NCBI RefSeq assembly: GCF_019669905.1
Contig: NZ_AP019777.1
Coordinates: forward strand, 558,001-622,000
Source of the DNA: Methylomonas koyamae
Lineage (GTDB): Bacteria; Pseudomonadota; Gammaproteobacteria; Methylococcales; Methylomonadaceae
DNA: 64,000 nucleotides
Reading direction: 5' to 3'
Shown: piece after piece, positions 55,041-64,000 of the stretch
Layout: the number at the start of each line of letters is the position of its first letter
How positions within the stretch are numbered: the first letter of the stretch is position 1
Made by a program: the position numbers and the translations under genes
The notes under the pieces: model-generated
What the model was told of the DNA's origin: nothing
The model's input: the letters and a program-made list of their open reading frames with translations, nothing else
The model's database searches: none

Positions 55041-55116
55041 TCCCCTCTTTGAAAAAGAGGGGTTAGGGGAGATTTTCAGATAAATCCCCCCTCAATCCCC
55101 CTTTGTTAAAGGGGGA
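55041..55116. repeat. Palindromic intergenic repeat (REP/MITE-like)
   Basis: Two hairpins, CCCCTCTTT/AAAGAGGGG (55042-55062) and CCCCCTTT/AAAGGGGG (55097-55115), are arranged so that the whole 76 bp is an imperfect palindrome about an AT-rich centre (AGGGGAGATTT opposite AAATCCCCCCT). CCCCTCTTTGAAAAAGAGGGG-type sequences recur between genes in many bacterial genomes. Here it lies between dapC and dapD. No coding capacity. Confidence 0.8.
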
Positions 55117-55157
55117 GCAATTCCACCCTTTTTAAAACCCTTCCAACTAGAGAGCTC

Positions 55158-55976
55158 ATGTCAAACCTGGAAACCATCATCAACGACGCCTTTGAAAACC
55201 GCGCCGAAATCAGTCCGTCCACCGTTTCTACCGAAGTCCGCAACGCGGTCGCCGAAGTCTTGAATATGCTCGACAAAGGCGAAGTCCGCGTCGCCGAGAA
55301 AAAAGACGGCGATTGGGTGACCAACCAATGGCTGAAAAAAGCCGTGCTGCTGTCGTTTCGCATCAACGAAAACAAAGTCATCGAAAGCGGCGACGTGCGT
55401 TATTACGACAAGGTGCCGACCAAATTCGGCAGCTACAGCGAAGCGGATTTTGCTCAAGCCGGCGTCCGCGTCGTTCCTAACGCGGTGGCACGCTACGGCT
55501 CCTACGTGGCGCCTGGCGCGATCCTGATGCCGTCCTACGTCAACATCGGCGCTTACGTTGACAGCGGCACCATGGTCGATACCTGGGTTACCGTCGGTTC
55601 CTGCGCGCAGATCGGCAAAAACGTGCACTTGTCCGGCGGCGTCGGCATCGGCGGCGTACTGGAACCCTTGCAAGCCAACCCGACCATCATCGGCGACAAC
55701 TGCTTCATCGGCGCCCGCTCCGAGATCGTCGAAGGCGTCATCGTCGAAGACAACTGCGTGGTCTCGATGGGCGTTTACATTGGCCAAAGCACCAAGATTT
55801 TCAACCGGATGACCGGCGAAGTGACCTACGGCCGCATCCCGGCCGGCTCGGTAGTGGTATCAGGCAACCTGCCTTCCAAAGACGGTAGCCATAGCCTGTA
55901 TTGCGCGGTGATTATCAAACAAGTGGACGAAAAAACTCGCAGCAAAACCGGGATTAACGAGTTGTTGCGGGATTGA
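55158..55976 (+). CDS. dapD: Tetrahydrodipicolinate N-succinyltransferase DapD
   Basis: 272 aa. Succinylates tetrahydrodipicolinate, first step of the succinylase branch to diaminopimelate. The helical N-terminal domain includes [17 protein letters not shown]. Left-handed beta-helix hexapeptide repeats run from about residue 105 to 230 ([58 protein letters not shown]). The codon pattern is biased like that of well-expressed genes. Confidence 0.97.
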   Translation: MSNLETIINDAFENRAEISPSTVSTEVRNAVAEVLNMLDKGEVRVAEKKDGDWVTNQWLKKAVLLSFRINENKVIESGDVRYYDKVPTKFGSYSEADFAQAGVRVVPNAVARYGSYVAPGAILMPSYVNIGAYVDSGTMVDTWVTVGSCAQIGKNVHLSGGVGIGGVLEPLQANPTIIGDNCFIGARSEIVEGVIVEDNCVVSMGVYIGQSTKIFNRMTGEVTYGRIPAGSVVVSGNLPSKDGSHSLYCAVIIKQVDEKTRSKTGINELLRD

Positions 55977-55983
55977 TTTATTT

Positions 55984-56017
55984 ACAATGGCGTTTTTGCG
56001 GTAGCAAAACGCCATTG
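55984..56017 (+). terminator. Hairpin after dapD
   Basis: AATGGCGTTTTTGC and GCAAAACGCCATT pair with one bulge and a GGTA loop. There is no long T-tract, so termination may be weak. It marks the end of the dapCD part. Confidence 0.5.
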
Positions 56018-56107
56018 CCTCGTTGAGGCGTTGGTGGATTGCCTTGCGGCCGTCCATCATAAGGGGTTCGATTCACTTTTATTTCAAGTTTTGGATAAAG
56101 GCCAAAT

Positions 56108-56680
56108 ATGAGTACTAAGCAGTTTGCTAGTCAAATGAAGGCCATGATTGAAGATATTAAGGCCAAAGGTACGGCTGCAATCTATTGCGACAACCTTATT
56201 TCTTATCTGACCGAAGTTGAAAATTCGCCAGAAATAGAGCCAACTCCAATTGAAATTGAGAGATATAAAGCTGATCTTCAGAATTGGATTCAGGCTAACA
56301 AGCTTAATAGCGATAGCAATCTCGAAATGTTCCGGTCTGTTATTTCTTCCGGACAAAGCGCAATAAAATCATCCTTTCTTTTAAATGGTGGTGCATCTGT
56401 TGCTCTTCTCGCTTTCATTGGTCATTTAGCCCAGTTCCAACCGACCAAGGTTCCTGCCTTTGGCACTTGTCTGCTGCCATTTACGTTTGGAGTTTTGGCT
56501 ATTGCAATCACATCTGGCCTGACTTATGTAACTCAATGGCTTTATGCCAGTTCCAATTCGACGACTCGCCGCATAGGCTTTTGGTTAAACGTTCTGTGTA
56601 TTTTCCTTGGATTTGCCTCTTACGCATTTTTTGCTTTCGGGCTCATTTCGGCGTATCAGTTATTCGCCGCGTTTGCTTAA
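56108..56680 (+). CDS. Unrecognised membrane protein, AT-rich
   Basis: 190 aa. The N-terminal 95 residues are soluble and helical. From residue 90 there are three hydrophobic segments (SSFLLNGGASVALLAFIGHLA, LLPFTFGVLAIAITSGLTYV, FWLNVLCIFLGFASYAFFAFGLIS). The base composition is visibly lower in GC than all flanking genes, with many A/T third positions, which suggests recent transfer. No family recognised. It is followed by 78 bp without features. Confidence 0.75.
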   Translation: MSTKQFASQMKAMIEDIKAKGTAAIYCDNLISYLTEVENSPEIEPTPIEIERYKADLQNWIQANKLNSDSNLEMFRSVISSGQSAIKSSFLLNGGASVALLAFIGHLAQFQPTKVPAFGTCLLPFTFGVLAIAITSGLTYVTQWLYASSNSTTRRIGFWLNVLCIFLGFASYAFFAFGLISAYQLFAAFA

Positions 56681-56758
56681 TTGTTAATTCACGAGAAGTC
56701 AAACAATCTGGATAGGTGTCAGAAGCCTGGGGTTTTGATTCCGTTCTCTTTATGCTAA

Positions 56759-57496
56759 CTACTGCTTTAAGTTTGACAATTTTTTCGCAAACATCAGTCT
56801 GTATGCGTGAATCGTAAACGCCAATACCAATTCTTCACTTTTCCGCAACGCCAGCGGCGTCGGCAAGCCGTCTGAGCCGAGTTGCTTGCCGATAATCGGC
56901 TCGATACAAACATATTCCGCTTTTTTGTCGCTCCAGATGCCGAACGCCAGTGCGATCGGCTGCGGCAGCGGGCTGATCTCGCAGGCCATCGATACGGCAA
57001 ATTCCTCGGTGCTCAGTTTGACCGGATCATGCGGCGCTGCCGCCGGATAAGCGCGCATGCTATCGTGCGGCAGCGAGGCGATGTCTATCCGGCTGTCGCC
57101 AATATCCAGAAAACTGTTCGGCGTAATCGAAAAATACGGATGAAAGCCGGGGCGCACCAACGCGGTGTCCGATAGGGCGCGGATGGTGGTGGTGACTTTT
57201 AGCGTCTTGCTGTTTTGTTCGTCGGTTTCTTCCCAATCGCTGATTACCTCGATGTTGCCCCAGTTGTGTACGTCGGATGCCGACAGGTTTTTTTGATGCG
57301 GCAGCGTGACATCGCAAACGGTGGTGCGGTATTCGCCATGCTTAACGCTGAACGGCGGCGACAGTTCCTCGAAATTGGGGATGCAAAGGTAAACTCCGCC
57401 GCGCGAGCCGCCGCCCGGTTTGTCGTGGAGCGGCGCGACAACGTCGATATCGTCCAGTTGCCAGCTGATCAGGGTGCCGGTTTCGGTGAATTGCAT
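56759..57496 (-). CDS. Aldose 1-epimerase-like protein (hexose-6-phosphate mutarotase type)
   Basis: 245 aa from ATG 57496; the frame is open further upstream to 57646 without signal. Galactose mutarotase-like beta-sandwich: N-terminal ISWQLDDIDVVAPLHDKPGGGSRGGVYLCIPNFE and HGEYRTTVCD (catalytic His-type position), VRPGFHPYFSI (second His), and the C-terminal EYVCIEPIIGK with the catalytic Glu. It anomerises sugars or sugar phosphates; the substrate is not identified. Its strand is opposite to its neighbours. Confidence 0.8.
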   Translation of the reverse strand: MQFTETGTLISWQLDDIDVVAPLHDKPGGGSRGGVYLCIPNFEELSPPFSVKHGEYRTTVCDVTLPHQKNLSASDVHNWGNIEVISDWEETDEQNSKTLKVTTTIRALSDTALVRPGFHPYFSITPNSFLDIGDSRIDIASLPHDSMRAYPAAAPHDPVKLSTEEFAVSMACEISPLPQPIALAFGIWSDKKAEYVCIEPIIGKQLGSDGLPTPLALRKSEELVLAFTIHAYRLMFAKKLSNLKQ

Positions 57497-57745
57497 GGGA
57501 GAAATGGTCCTTGTCTTTGACGGTAGTTCGTTCTTTGCCGGCGCCGATACGTGAAATATGCTGTCGGCAAGTTGTAGTCGCGCAAAACATGCACGGCGTG
57601 TACGCCGGTACCGGCCGGTTCGATAGCCGGTTATTGTAAACTTCAAGCGTTCAAATGGGGCGATAGAGTGCAGAATAATTTACTTCGGCGAATTAAAGGC
57701 CGATTGCTGTTTCGACGCTAACCGCAGTTTCACTGGGGACGTTCC

Positions 57746-58186
57746 GTGCAGGCGATCGATGTTTTTTCTCTGGCCAGCCATGCCGGCGATTACCGGTATT
57801 GGCCGTTGCAAACCCGGCTGTTACAGAACGGCGTGCCAACCGCTTGCTACGTTCCCGGCTATCGGTTGCTGCACCAATTTCAAACCGGAACCGGCGATTA
57901 TTTGCTGATTTGCGATTGGGATTGCCCGTTCGAGGAAGCCAGCGAGTTCGTGTTGCTGAGCCCGGAATTGCGGATTTTGGCCAGGCGCAGCCTGGGTTTG
58001 CCTTATGCATCGTTCGTGCTGGACGGCGTCGAAATCGCCGGACTCGACCAATTGCGTTTGACGTATTATCCGGATCGGCAATGGCTGTTGCGTGTCGCCG
58101 CCCCCTTTAACAGGTTGCCCGGCTTTCTCGGCCGCTGCCGGTTGTTGCACGGCAGGCGGCGGCTTAATTTGCGACGCCTGGCCTGA
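57746..58186 (+). CDS. Unrecognised cytoplasmic protein
   Basis: 146 aa. No signal peptide, membrane segment or known motif. Features are a Tyr/Trp/Leu-rich beta-type sequence (DYRYWPLQTRLL, DYLLICDWDCPFEEASEFVLL, LRLTYYPDRQWLLRVA) and an Arg-rich C-terminal tail (GRCRLLHGRRRLNLRR). The codon use matches resident genes, so it is probably real. A 249-bp stretch without recognised elements precedes it. May be cotranscribed with the YihY gene downstream. Confidence 0.6.
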   Translation: MQAIDVFSLASHAGDYRYWPLQTRLLQNGVPTACYVPGYRLLHQFQTGTGDYLLICDWDCPFEEASEFVLLSPELRILARRSLGLPYASFVLDGVEIAGLDQLRLTYYPDRQWLLRVAAPFNRLPGFLGRCRLLHGRRRLNLRRLA

Positions 58187-58312
58187 GCCGAATAACTCGG
58201 CAATCGATGCGCTCGGAATACCGGGATTTTGCCGGCGTTATCCGGCATACTGTCGATCAACGGCGCGGCGTATCGTTCGCACCTGCCGAACTGCTCCAAC
58301 AAGGAGACTTAT

Positions 58313-59626
58313 ATGGCAATGAATCTGTTGCTGTTCTGCAAAGAGGATATTTGGCGGCTGGATGAGCGGAGTCTGGCCTGGTGGCCGGCGCTATGCGTCC
58401 GTTGTCTGAAGATCGCGTTGTTGGCGGTGCAAGGCTTTCGCCGCGATTTATGCCAACTGCGAGCCTCGGCGCTGACCTTGTACAGCATCCTGTCCATCGT
58501 GCCGGTGATTGCGATGTTGTTCGGTATCGCCAAGGGCTTCGGTTTCGAAAAGCTGCTGCAACGGCAGCTATTGGAGCGAGCGCCGCAGCAGGACGAACTG
58601 ATGCTGCGCTTGATCGGCTTCGCTCAAAACCTACTGGCCAAGACCCAGGGCGAAGTGGTGGCCGGCATCGGTATCGCCGTGTTGTTCTGGACCGTGGTCA
58701 GCCTGATCGCCAACATCGAAGAATCGTTCAATTTCATCTGGAAAATCGAGCAGGGCCGCAGTTGGAGCCGCAAATGCAGCGACTATTTATCGCTGATGTT
58801 GTTGGGGCCGGTATTGTTGATGGCGGCCAGCGGGCTTACCGTGTTCCTGCAAACTCAGGTCGGCTGGCTGGCCGGGGCGATCCATTTGCCGGCTTTCGGC
58901 GTCTGGTTGGTGTTAAAGGCCTTGGGCCTGTCGCCGCTGTTGCTGATGATCGTGCTATTTACGGTGGTCTTCGTATTTATGCCTAACCATGCCATAGACT
59001 ACCGTGCCGGGCTGGTTGCCGGCGTTGTGACCGGGCTGCTTTACCACGGCTTGCAGTGGGCCTATTTGAGTCTGCAAATCGGCGTGTCCAGCTATAACGC
59101 GATCTACGGCAGTTTCGCGGCCTTGCCGCTGTTCGTGGTCTGGCTGCAAAGCTGTTGGATCATCGTCTTGTTCGGCTGCGAGATGGCGTTTTATATCCAA
59201 AATTATCCGATACACCGCCATGGCGACCGTTTCGGCAATCTGAGCTTTTCGTTGAAGAAAATTCTGGCGCTGCAAATCACTCATGCCCTGGTCAAGCGTT
59301 TTCTAAAGCAGGAGGCGCCGCCCTCGGCCGAAGAATTGGCGCGGGATTTGATGATTCCGCTGGCCTTGGTCCAGGCATTGTTGAATAAGTTGATCGCCAG
59401 CCGCATTGTCGTCGAATTTTGCCATCCGGAACAAACGGTCTCGGTGTTTCAGCCGGCGGTCGATATTAATATTCTCAGTATCGGCTATGTGGTCGATGCG
59501 TTGGAATGCTGCGGCCAGAACCAGTTGCCGGATATTCAGCCGCAGCAGGATTTTGCCGAAGCCGTCGACCATTTTCGACAGGCGATGGCGGATAGCGCCG
59601 GTAACCGCTTACTGAAAAACATTTGA
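58313..59626 (+). CDS. YihY/BrkB family inner-membrane protein
   Basis: 437 aa from ATG 58313, with AAGGAG 9 nt upstream; the frame extends to 58229 without a signal. Six membrane segments in residues 40-280 (ALTLYSILSIVPVIAMLFGIA, GIGIAVLFWTVVSLIANIEESFNFIW, LPLFVVWLQSCWIIVLFGCEMAF). The cytoplasmic C-terminal 130 residues have a winged-helix-like sequence (PSAEELARDLMIPLALVQALLNKLIASRIV). The family was once called RNase BN by mistake; its real function is unclear. Confidence 0.9.
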   Translation: MAMNLLLFCKEDIWRLDERSLAWWPALCVRCLKIALLAVQGFRRDLCQLRASALTLYSILSIVPVIAMLFGIAKGFGFEKLLQRQLLERAPQQDELMLRLIGFAQNLLAKTQGEVVAGIGIAVLFWTVVSLIANIEESFNFIWKIEQGRSWSRKCSDYLSLMLLGPVLLMAASGLTVFLQTQVGWLAGAIHLPAFGVWLVLKALGLSPLLLMIVLFTVVFVFMPNHAIDYRAGLVAGVVTGLLYHGLQWAYLSLQIGVSSYNAIYGSFAALPLFVVWLQSCWIIVLFGCEMAFYIQNYPIHRHGDRFGNLSFSLKKILALQITHALVKRFLKQEAPPSAEELARDLMIPLALVQALLNKLIASRIVVEFCHPEQTVSVFQPAVDINILSIGYVVDALECCGQNQLPDIQPQQDFAEAVDHFRQAMADSAGNRLLKNI

Positions 59627-59796
59627 CGCCGAACGCCGCGGTTAACATCGCTTGCCGGCAATGCGTTACAATGCGGCCAAATTCGATGGAGGCGGTCCTT
59701 GCATGCATGCAACAACTATTGCCGGTTTTTGATACGGTCCAATCCCAGCAGCCTCCTGCTCAATTCTGTTCTTCCATTTCAACCTGCGAGCACACC

Positions 59797-60039
59797 ATGC
59801 CAGAAAATATTTCGAATAATGCCCTGATCCTTGCGCTGCTGTCCCTGAACGGCGAAATCGCGATCCAGAAAGACTATTTGGAATCCGACGAGATTCCGGA
59901 AGACGAGGTGGCCGACGAAGAAGAAGTGCTGGACGATCTCGAACAAGCGTTCATGGAATTCGTCGACGTCTACAAGGCCCGTGCCCTGGCCGATAAGAGC
60001 CTGCCTAGCTTGGACGAATTATTGGCCGGCGAGGCATAA
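59797..60039 (+). CDS. Small acidic protein of unknown function
   Basis: 80 aa from ATG 59797. Strongly acidic and helical: LESDEIPEDEVADEEEVLDDLEQAFMEFVDVY, without cysteine or membrane segment. The frame is open back to 59623 but the upstream part lacks start signals. It precedes the arsC-like gene by 6 bp, and hence is probably the first gene of an operon with arsC-like and dapE. Confidence 0.7.
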   Translation: MPENISNNALILALLSLNGEIAIQKDYLESDEIPEDEVADEEEVLDDLEQAFMEFVDVYKARALADKSLPSLDELLAGEA

Positions 60040-60045
60040 GCGGCA

Positions 60046-61511
<1,466 letters not shown>

Positions 61512-61940
61512 ACCGTTGCCGGTCTTGTCAATCGCCTGAAGCTGAGCCGTCGCCCGCTCTGAGGGTGGCCGGCGGCGCGGGAAGGCCCTTATCTGCCGTC
61601 TGCCAAAGTTCCGCAAATCATAGGCCTGAGCAGCGGATTTTTCTCTATCCAATCGCATGGACCGCTTCCGCCGGTTAAGCCCGCTCCGCTTTAGAGCGCC
61701 GGCGAGGCCGAATCTACCCTGGTCATGCGCCAAAAATCATGTACTCTTAAACCCTGGATATTTTCCGGAAATCAATTGGCATCGTGCCAATGCCGGACAC
61801 CGCTTCGATACCGCGAAACGCTTTGCCGATGTTTCGGCGTCGGCGGCCTGCCTCGATACGATAGGCGCGCGCCGCGCTGCTAACGGCGAAGCAAATCTTG
61901 AAACCGCCCTGAAAGCAGCCGATACGGCTTGGGGGACGCC
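61512..61940. other. Intergenic region, 429 bp, no gene seen
   Basis: Between dapE and the sensor gene. A 105-codon reading frame (61657-61974) has no ribosome site, an Arg/Ala-rich unlikely composition, and runs into the sensor gene, so it is not called. TACTCTTAAACCC around 61742 might be part of a promoter. No RNA or repeat was recognised. Confidence 0.5.
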
Positions 61941-64000
61941 ATGGAGTTCAGCTCAGTCGGGAAGCCGTCGTTAGCGCGTTACCGGCATTATTTACCGGTG
62001 TTGCTGGTGCTGTCGGTGGCGGCGGGGTTTTTATTTTTCGCCTGGCAAGCGCTGGACCGGAACCACCGGCAACGGTTGCACGAATATTTCGAGTTCGAGG
62101 TGGAGCGAATCGCTTCGAACATCAGCGAACGCATGGCATTGCATGCGTTAACCTTGCGTAGCGCGGCAGGGGTGTTTGCCGCCAGCGACGAAGTGACTCG
62201 TAACGACTGGCGCGAATTCGTGGAAATGCTGGAGCTGGACCAAAACCATCCCGGCGTGCAAGGCGTCGGTTATGCGCAATGGATTCCGGCCGGCCAATTG
62301 CCGGCACACATCGCCCAAATTCGGGCTCAGGGTTTTCCGGAGTATGCGCTATCACCGGACACGCCTCGCGCCCACTACACCAGTATCGTGTTCCTCGAAC
62401 CTTTTTCCGGCCGCAACTTGCGGGCCTTCGGCTTCGACATGTTCTCCGAGCCGGTGCGGCGGGAGGCGATGGAACGGGCCCGTGACAGCGGCGAACTGGC
62501 CTATTCCGGCAAGGTGGTCTTGGTACAGGAAACCAAAGCCGACGCACAGGCCGGCATGCTGGCTTACTTCCCGGTCTACCGCCACGGCCGCGTGCCGCAA
62601 ACGGTGGAGCAACGCCGCGCCGCTTTGCAAGGTTGGGTGTATATCCCCTACCGGATGAACGATTTGCTCGGCGCCATTCTCGGTAAACAGTTGTCGGCGT
62701 TGCGGCTGGAAATTTTCGACGCCGACCGGCTCGATGGTGACGGCTTGTTATACGACAGCAACGACACATTGGATTTCCAGCAGCCGATCGCCGGCGGCGA
62801 CCGCATCAGCTCGAACCGGCGCCTGGAGTTGGGCGGAAGGCATTGGACCTTGCGTTTTACCGAGCTGGACGGATTTCGCCGGACCAACAAGTTGGAGCCG
62901 CCCTGGCCGGAGTTTCTGGCGGCGGCGTTTATCAGTTTTTTGCCGGTTTTTTTCAGCGCAGCGTATATCAAGGCGCGGCGCAGCAGTCTGATTGCGGCGC
63001 ACTTGACCGAATCCTTGAAGCAGAGCGAACGCCGCTTCCGCAGTTTGTTCGAAAACTCGCCGGTCGCTTACGCGGCGCTGGACCGGAGCGGCTGTCTGCT
63101 GGACGTCAATCCGCAGTTATGTGCGTTGCTGGATTATCCGCACGACGAATTGGTAGGCAAAAATTTATTCGATTTGCTGGCCGAGGACGCCGATAACGCA
63201 CCGGATTTCGGGTTGAAACTGCAAATGCTGAACCATTACGGCGTGTTGGAGTGCGAACTGGCATTGCGCAGACGGTCCGGCGGCACCATCACGGTCATTC
63301 TCGACGGCCGCCTGCAAAGCCGAAAAACCGGGGGTGCCGTTATTCACTGTATTTTGACCAATATCACCGAGCGCAAACGCGCCGAGGACAAGTTACAGTT
63401 GGCGGCGCGGGTCTTCGCCGAGGCCCACGAGGGGATCACGATCACCGATGCCGACGGGACTATCATCGACGCCAATCCGACCTTTTGCGCGATTACCGGT
63501 TATCCGCGCGACGAGGTGATCGGCCGCAACCACAATTTCCTGAAATCCGGTAAACACGACGCCGAATTCTATAAAAATCTGTGGCAACTGTTGCAGACCG
63601 AGGGTTGTTGGCAGGGCGAAATATGGAACCGCAAAAAAAGCGGCGAGTTATACGTAGAATTGCTGACCATCTCGGCGATGCGTAACCCGAAAGGGGAGAT
63701 CGTGAATTACGTCGGCTTGTTCTCCGATATCACCCAGTCGAAACTGCATCAACAGGCATTGGAAGAGATGGCGCACCACGATCCGCTGACGCATTTGCCG
63801 AATCGCACCTTGTTCAGCGACCGCTTTCAGCAAGCCATGGCGCGCTGCAAGCGCGACAATTCGATGCTGGGTGTGGTCTATATGGATTTGGACGGTTTCA
63901 AGCAAATTAACGATAATCTGGGCCACGATGCCGGCGACCAGTTGCTGGTGGAAGTGGCGGCGCGCTTGCGGGCCGGTTTGCGCGAGGACGATACCGTCTG
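61941..64000 (+). CDS. CHASE-PAS-PAS-GGDEF sensor protein (3' end cut by window edge)
   Basis: ATG 61941 opens a frame without stop to the window edge (686 codons). A membrane segment at residues 18-35 (YLPVLLVLSVAAGFLFFAW) precedes a periplasmic CHASE domain (HPGVQGVGYAQWIP, LEPFSGRNLRAFGFDMFSEPVRREAMERARDSG). A second segment lies near residue 325 (AAFISFLPVFFSAAYI). Two PAS domains follow (residues about 360-475 and 480-600; the second has ITDADGTIIDANPTFCAITGY and NRKKSGELY). The GGDEF domain begins HHDPLTHLPNRTLF with MDLDGFKQINDNLGHDAGD (metal Asp). The window ends just before the GGDEF loop. An EAL domain may follow. It would make or sense c-di-GMP. Confidence 0.88.
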   Translation, partial: MEFSSVGKPSLARYRHYLPVLLVLSVAAGFLFFAWQALDRNHRQRLHEYFEFEVERIASNISERMALHALTLRSAAGVFAASDEVTRNDWREFVEMLELDQNHPGVQGVGYAQWIPAGQLPAHIAQIRAQGFPEYALSPDTPRAHYTSIVFLEPFSGRNLRAFGFDMFSEPVRREAMERARDSGELAYSGKVVLVQETKADAQAGMLAYFPVYRHGRVPQTVEQRRAALQGWVYIPYRMNDLLGAILGKQLSALRLEIFDADRLDGDGLLYDSNDTLDFQQPIAGGDRISSNRRLELGGRHWTLRFTELDGFRRTNKLEPPWPEFLAAAFISFLPVFFSAAYIKARRSSLIAAHLTESLKQSERRFRSLFENSPVAYAALDRSGCLLDVNPQLCALLDYPHDELVGKNLFDLLAEDADNAPDFGLKLQMLNHYGVLECELALRRRSGGTITVILDGRLQSRKTGGAVIHCILTNITERKRAEDKLQLAARVFAEAHEGITITDADGTIIDANPTFCAITGYPRDEVIGRNHNFLKSGKHDAEFYKNLWQLLQTEGCWQGEIWNRKKSGELYVELLTISAMRNPKGEIVNYVGLFSDITQSKLHQQALEEMAHHDPLTHLPNRTLFSDRFQQAMARCKRDNSMLGVVYMDLDGFKQINDNLGHDAGDQLLVEVAARLRAGLREDDTV

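Noticed and set aside
61657..61974. 105-codon frame before the CHASE sensor
   Set aside because: No ribosome site, unlikely composition, and overlap with the well-supported sensor start.

Overview
The window looks like chromosomal DNA of a gammaproteobacterial (type I) methanotroph or methylotroph, most probably Methylomonas or a close relative. The evidence is a 3-hexulose-6-phosphate synthase gene (ribulose monophosphate route of formaldehyde fixation) next to transketolase, a pqqABCDE cluster for the cofactor of methanol dehydrogenase, a PEP-CTERM protein, gammaproteobacterial housekeeping operons (rpsU-yqeY-dnaG-rpoD) and a moderately high GC content. No prophage, insertion sequence, CRISPR array or rRNA was seen. 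The one RNA gene found is a CAU-anticodon tRNA, best read as tRNA-Ile2.

Layout. 1-3.8 kb: envelope/LPS genes (a glycosyltransferase cut by the window edge, a GT9 heptosyltransferase, MsbA). 3.9-7.8 kb, minus strand: pqqA-B-C-[Uma2-type gene]-D-E, with a sigma70 promoter before pqqA and a hairpin with a T-tract between pqqA and pqqB. 7.8-14.6 kb: TSUP exporter, cca, DUF486, rlmJ, a small membrane protein, tldD and tldE. 14.7-18.8 kb: PEP-CTERM protein, thiO-pyrD, an outer-membrane barrel protein. 18.9-25.4 kb: prolyl aminopeptidase, ubiX, hps, tkt, then two unrecognised repeat proteins, one of which carries 19 copies of a TGVAKYL-type motif. 25.5-30.1 kb: small proteins, pteridine reductase, folB-folK, plsY, tsaD. 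30.1-34.8 kb: the macromolecular synthesis operon and the tRNA. 34.8-40.3 kb: metK-ahcY (SAM cycle), bioA (uses SAM), rsmE and a CPBP protease. 40.4-44.7 kb: lipoprotein, zinc-ribbon protein, lytic transglycosylase, and a Sco/di-haem cytochrome c peroxidase fusion. 44.8-51.6 kb: phoB-phoR, a MASE1-PAS protein with a degenerate GGDEF site, and a divergent cytochrome bd-like pair. 51.7-61.5 kb: DUF502, PncC/CinA-C, M48 lipoprotein, then the succinylase lysine/DAP genes dapC-dapD and arsC-like-dapE. The dap genes are split by about 4.4 kb of unrelated genes bordered by a palindromic repeat. 61.9 kb to the end: a CHASE-PAS-PAS-GGDEF sensor cut by the window edge.

How it fits together: PQQ supply, formaldehyde fixation (hps) and regeneration of the ribulose phosphate acceptor (tkt) serve C1 metabolism. 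The most unusual content is the TGVAKYL repeat protein directly after hps-tkt, the Uma2-like gene embedded in the pqq operon, the cytochrome bd-like oxidase that lacks the usual proton-channel glutamates, and the Sco-peroxidase fusion with altered copper-site spacing. Statements about families and E. coli residue numbers come from general knowledge. No database search was run.
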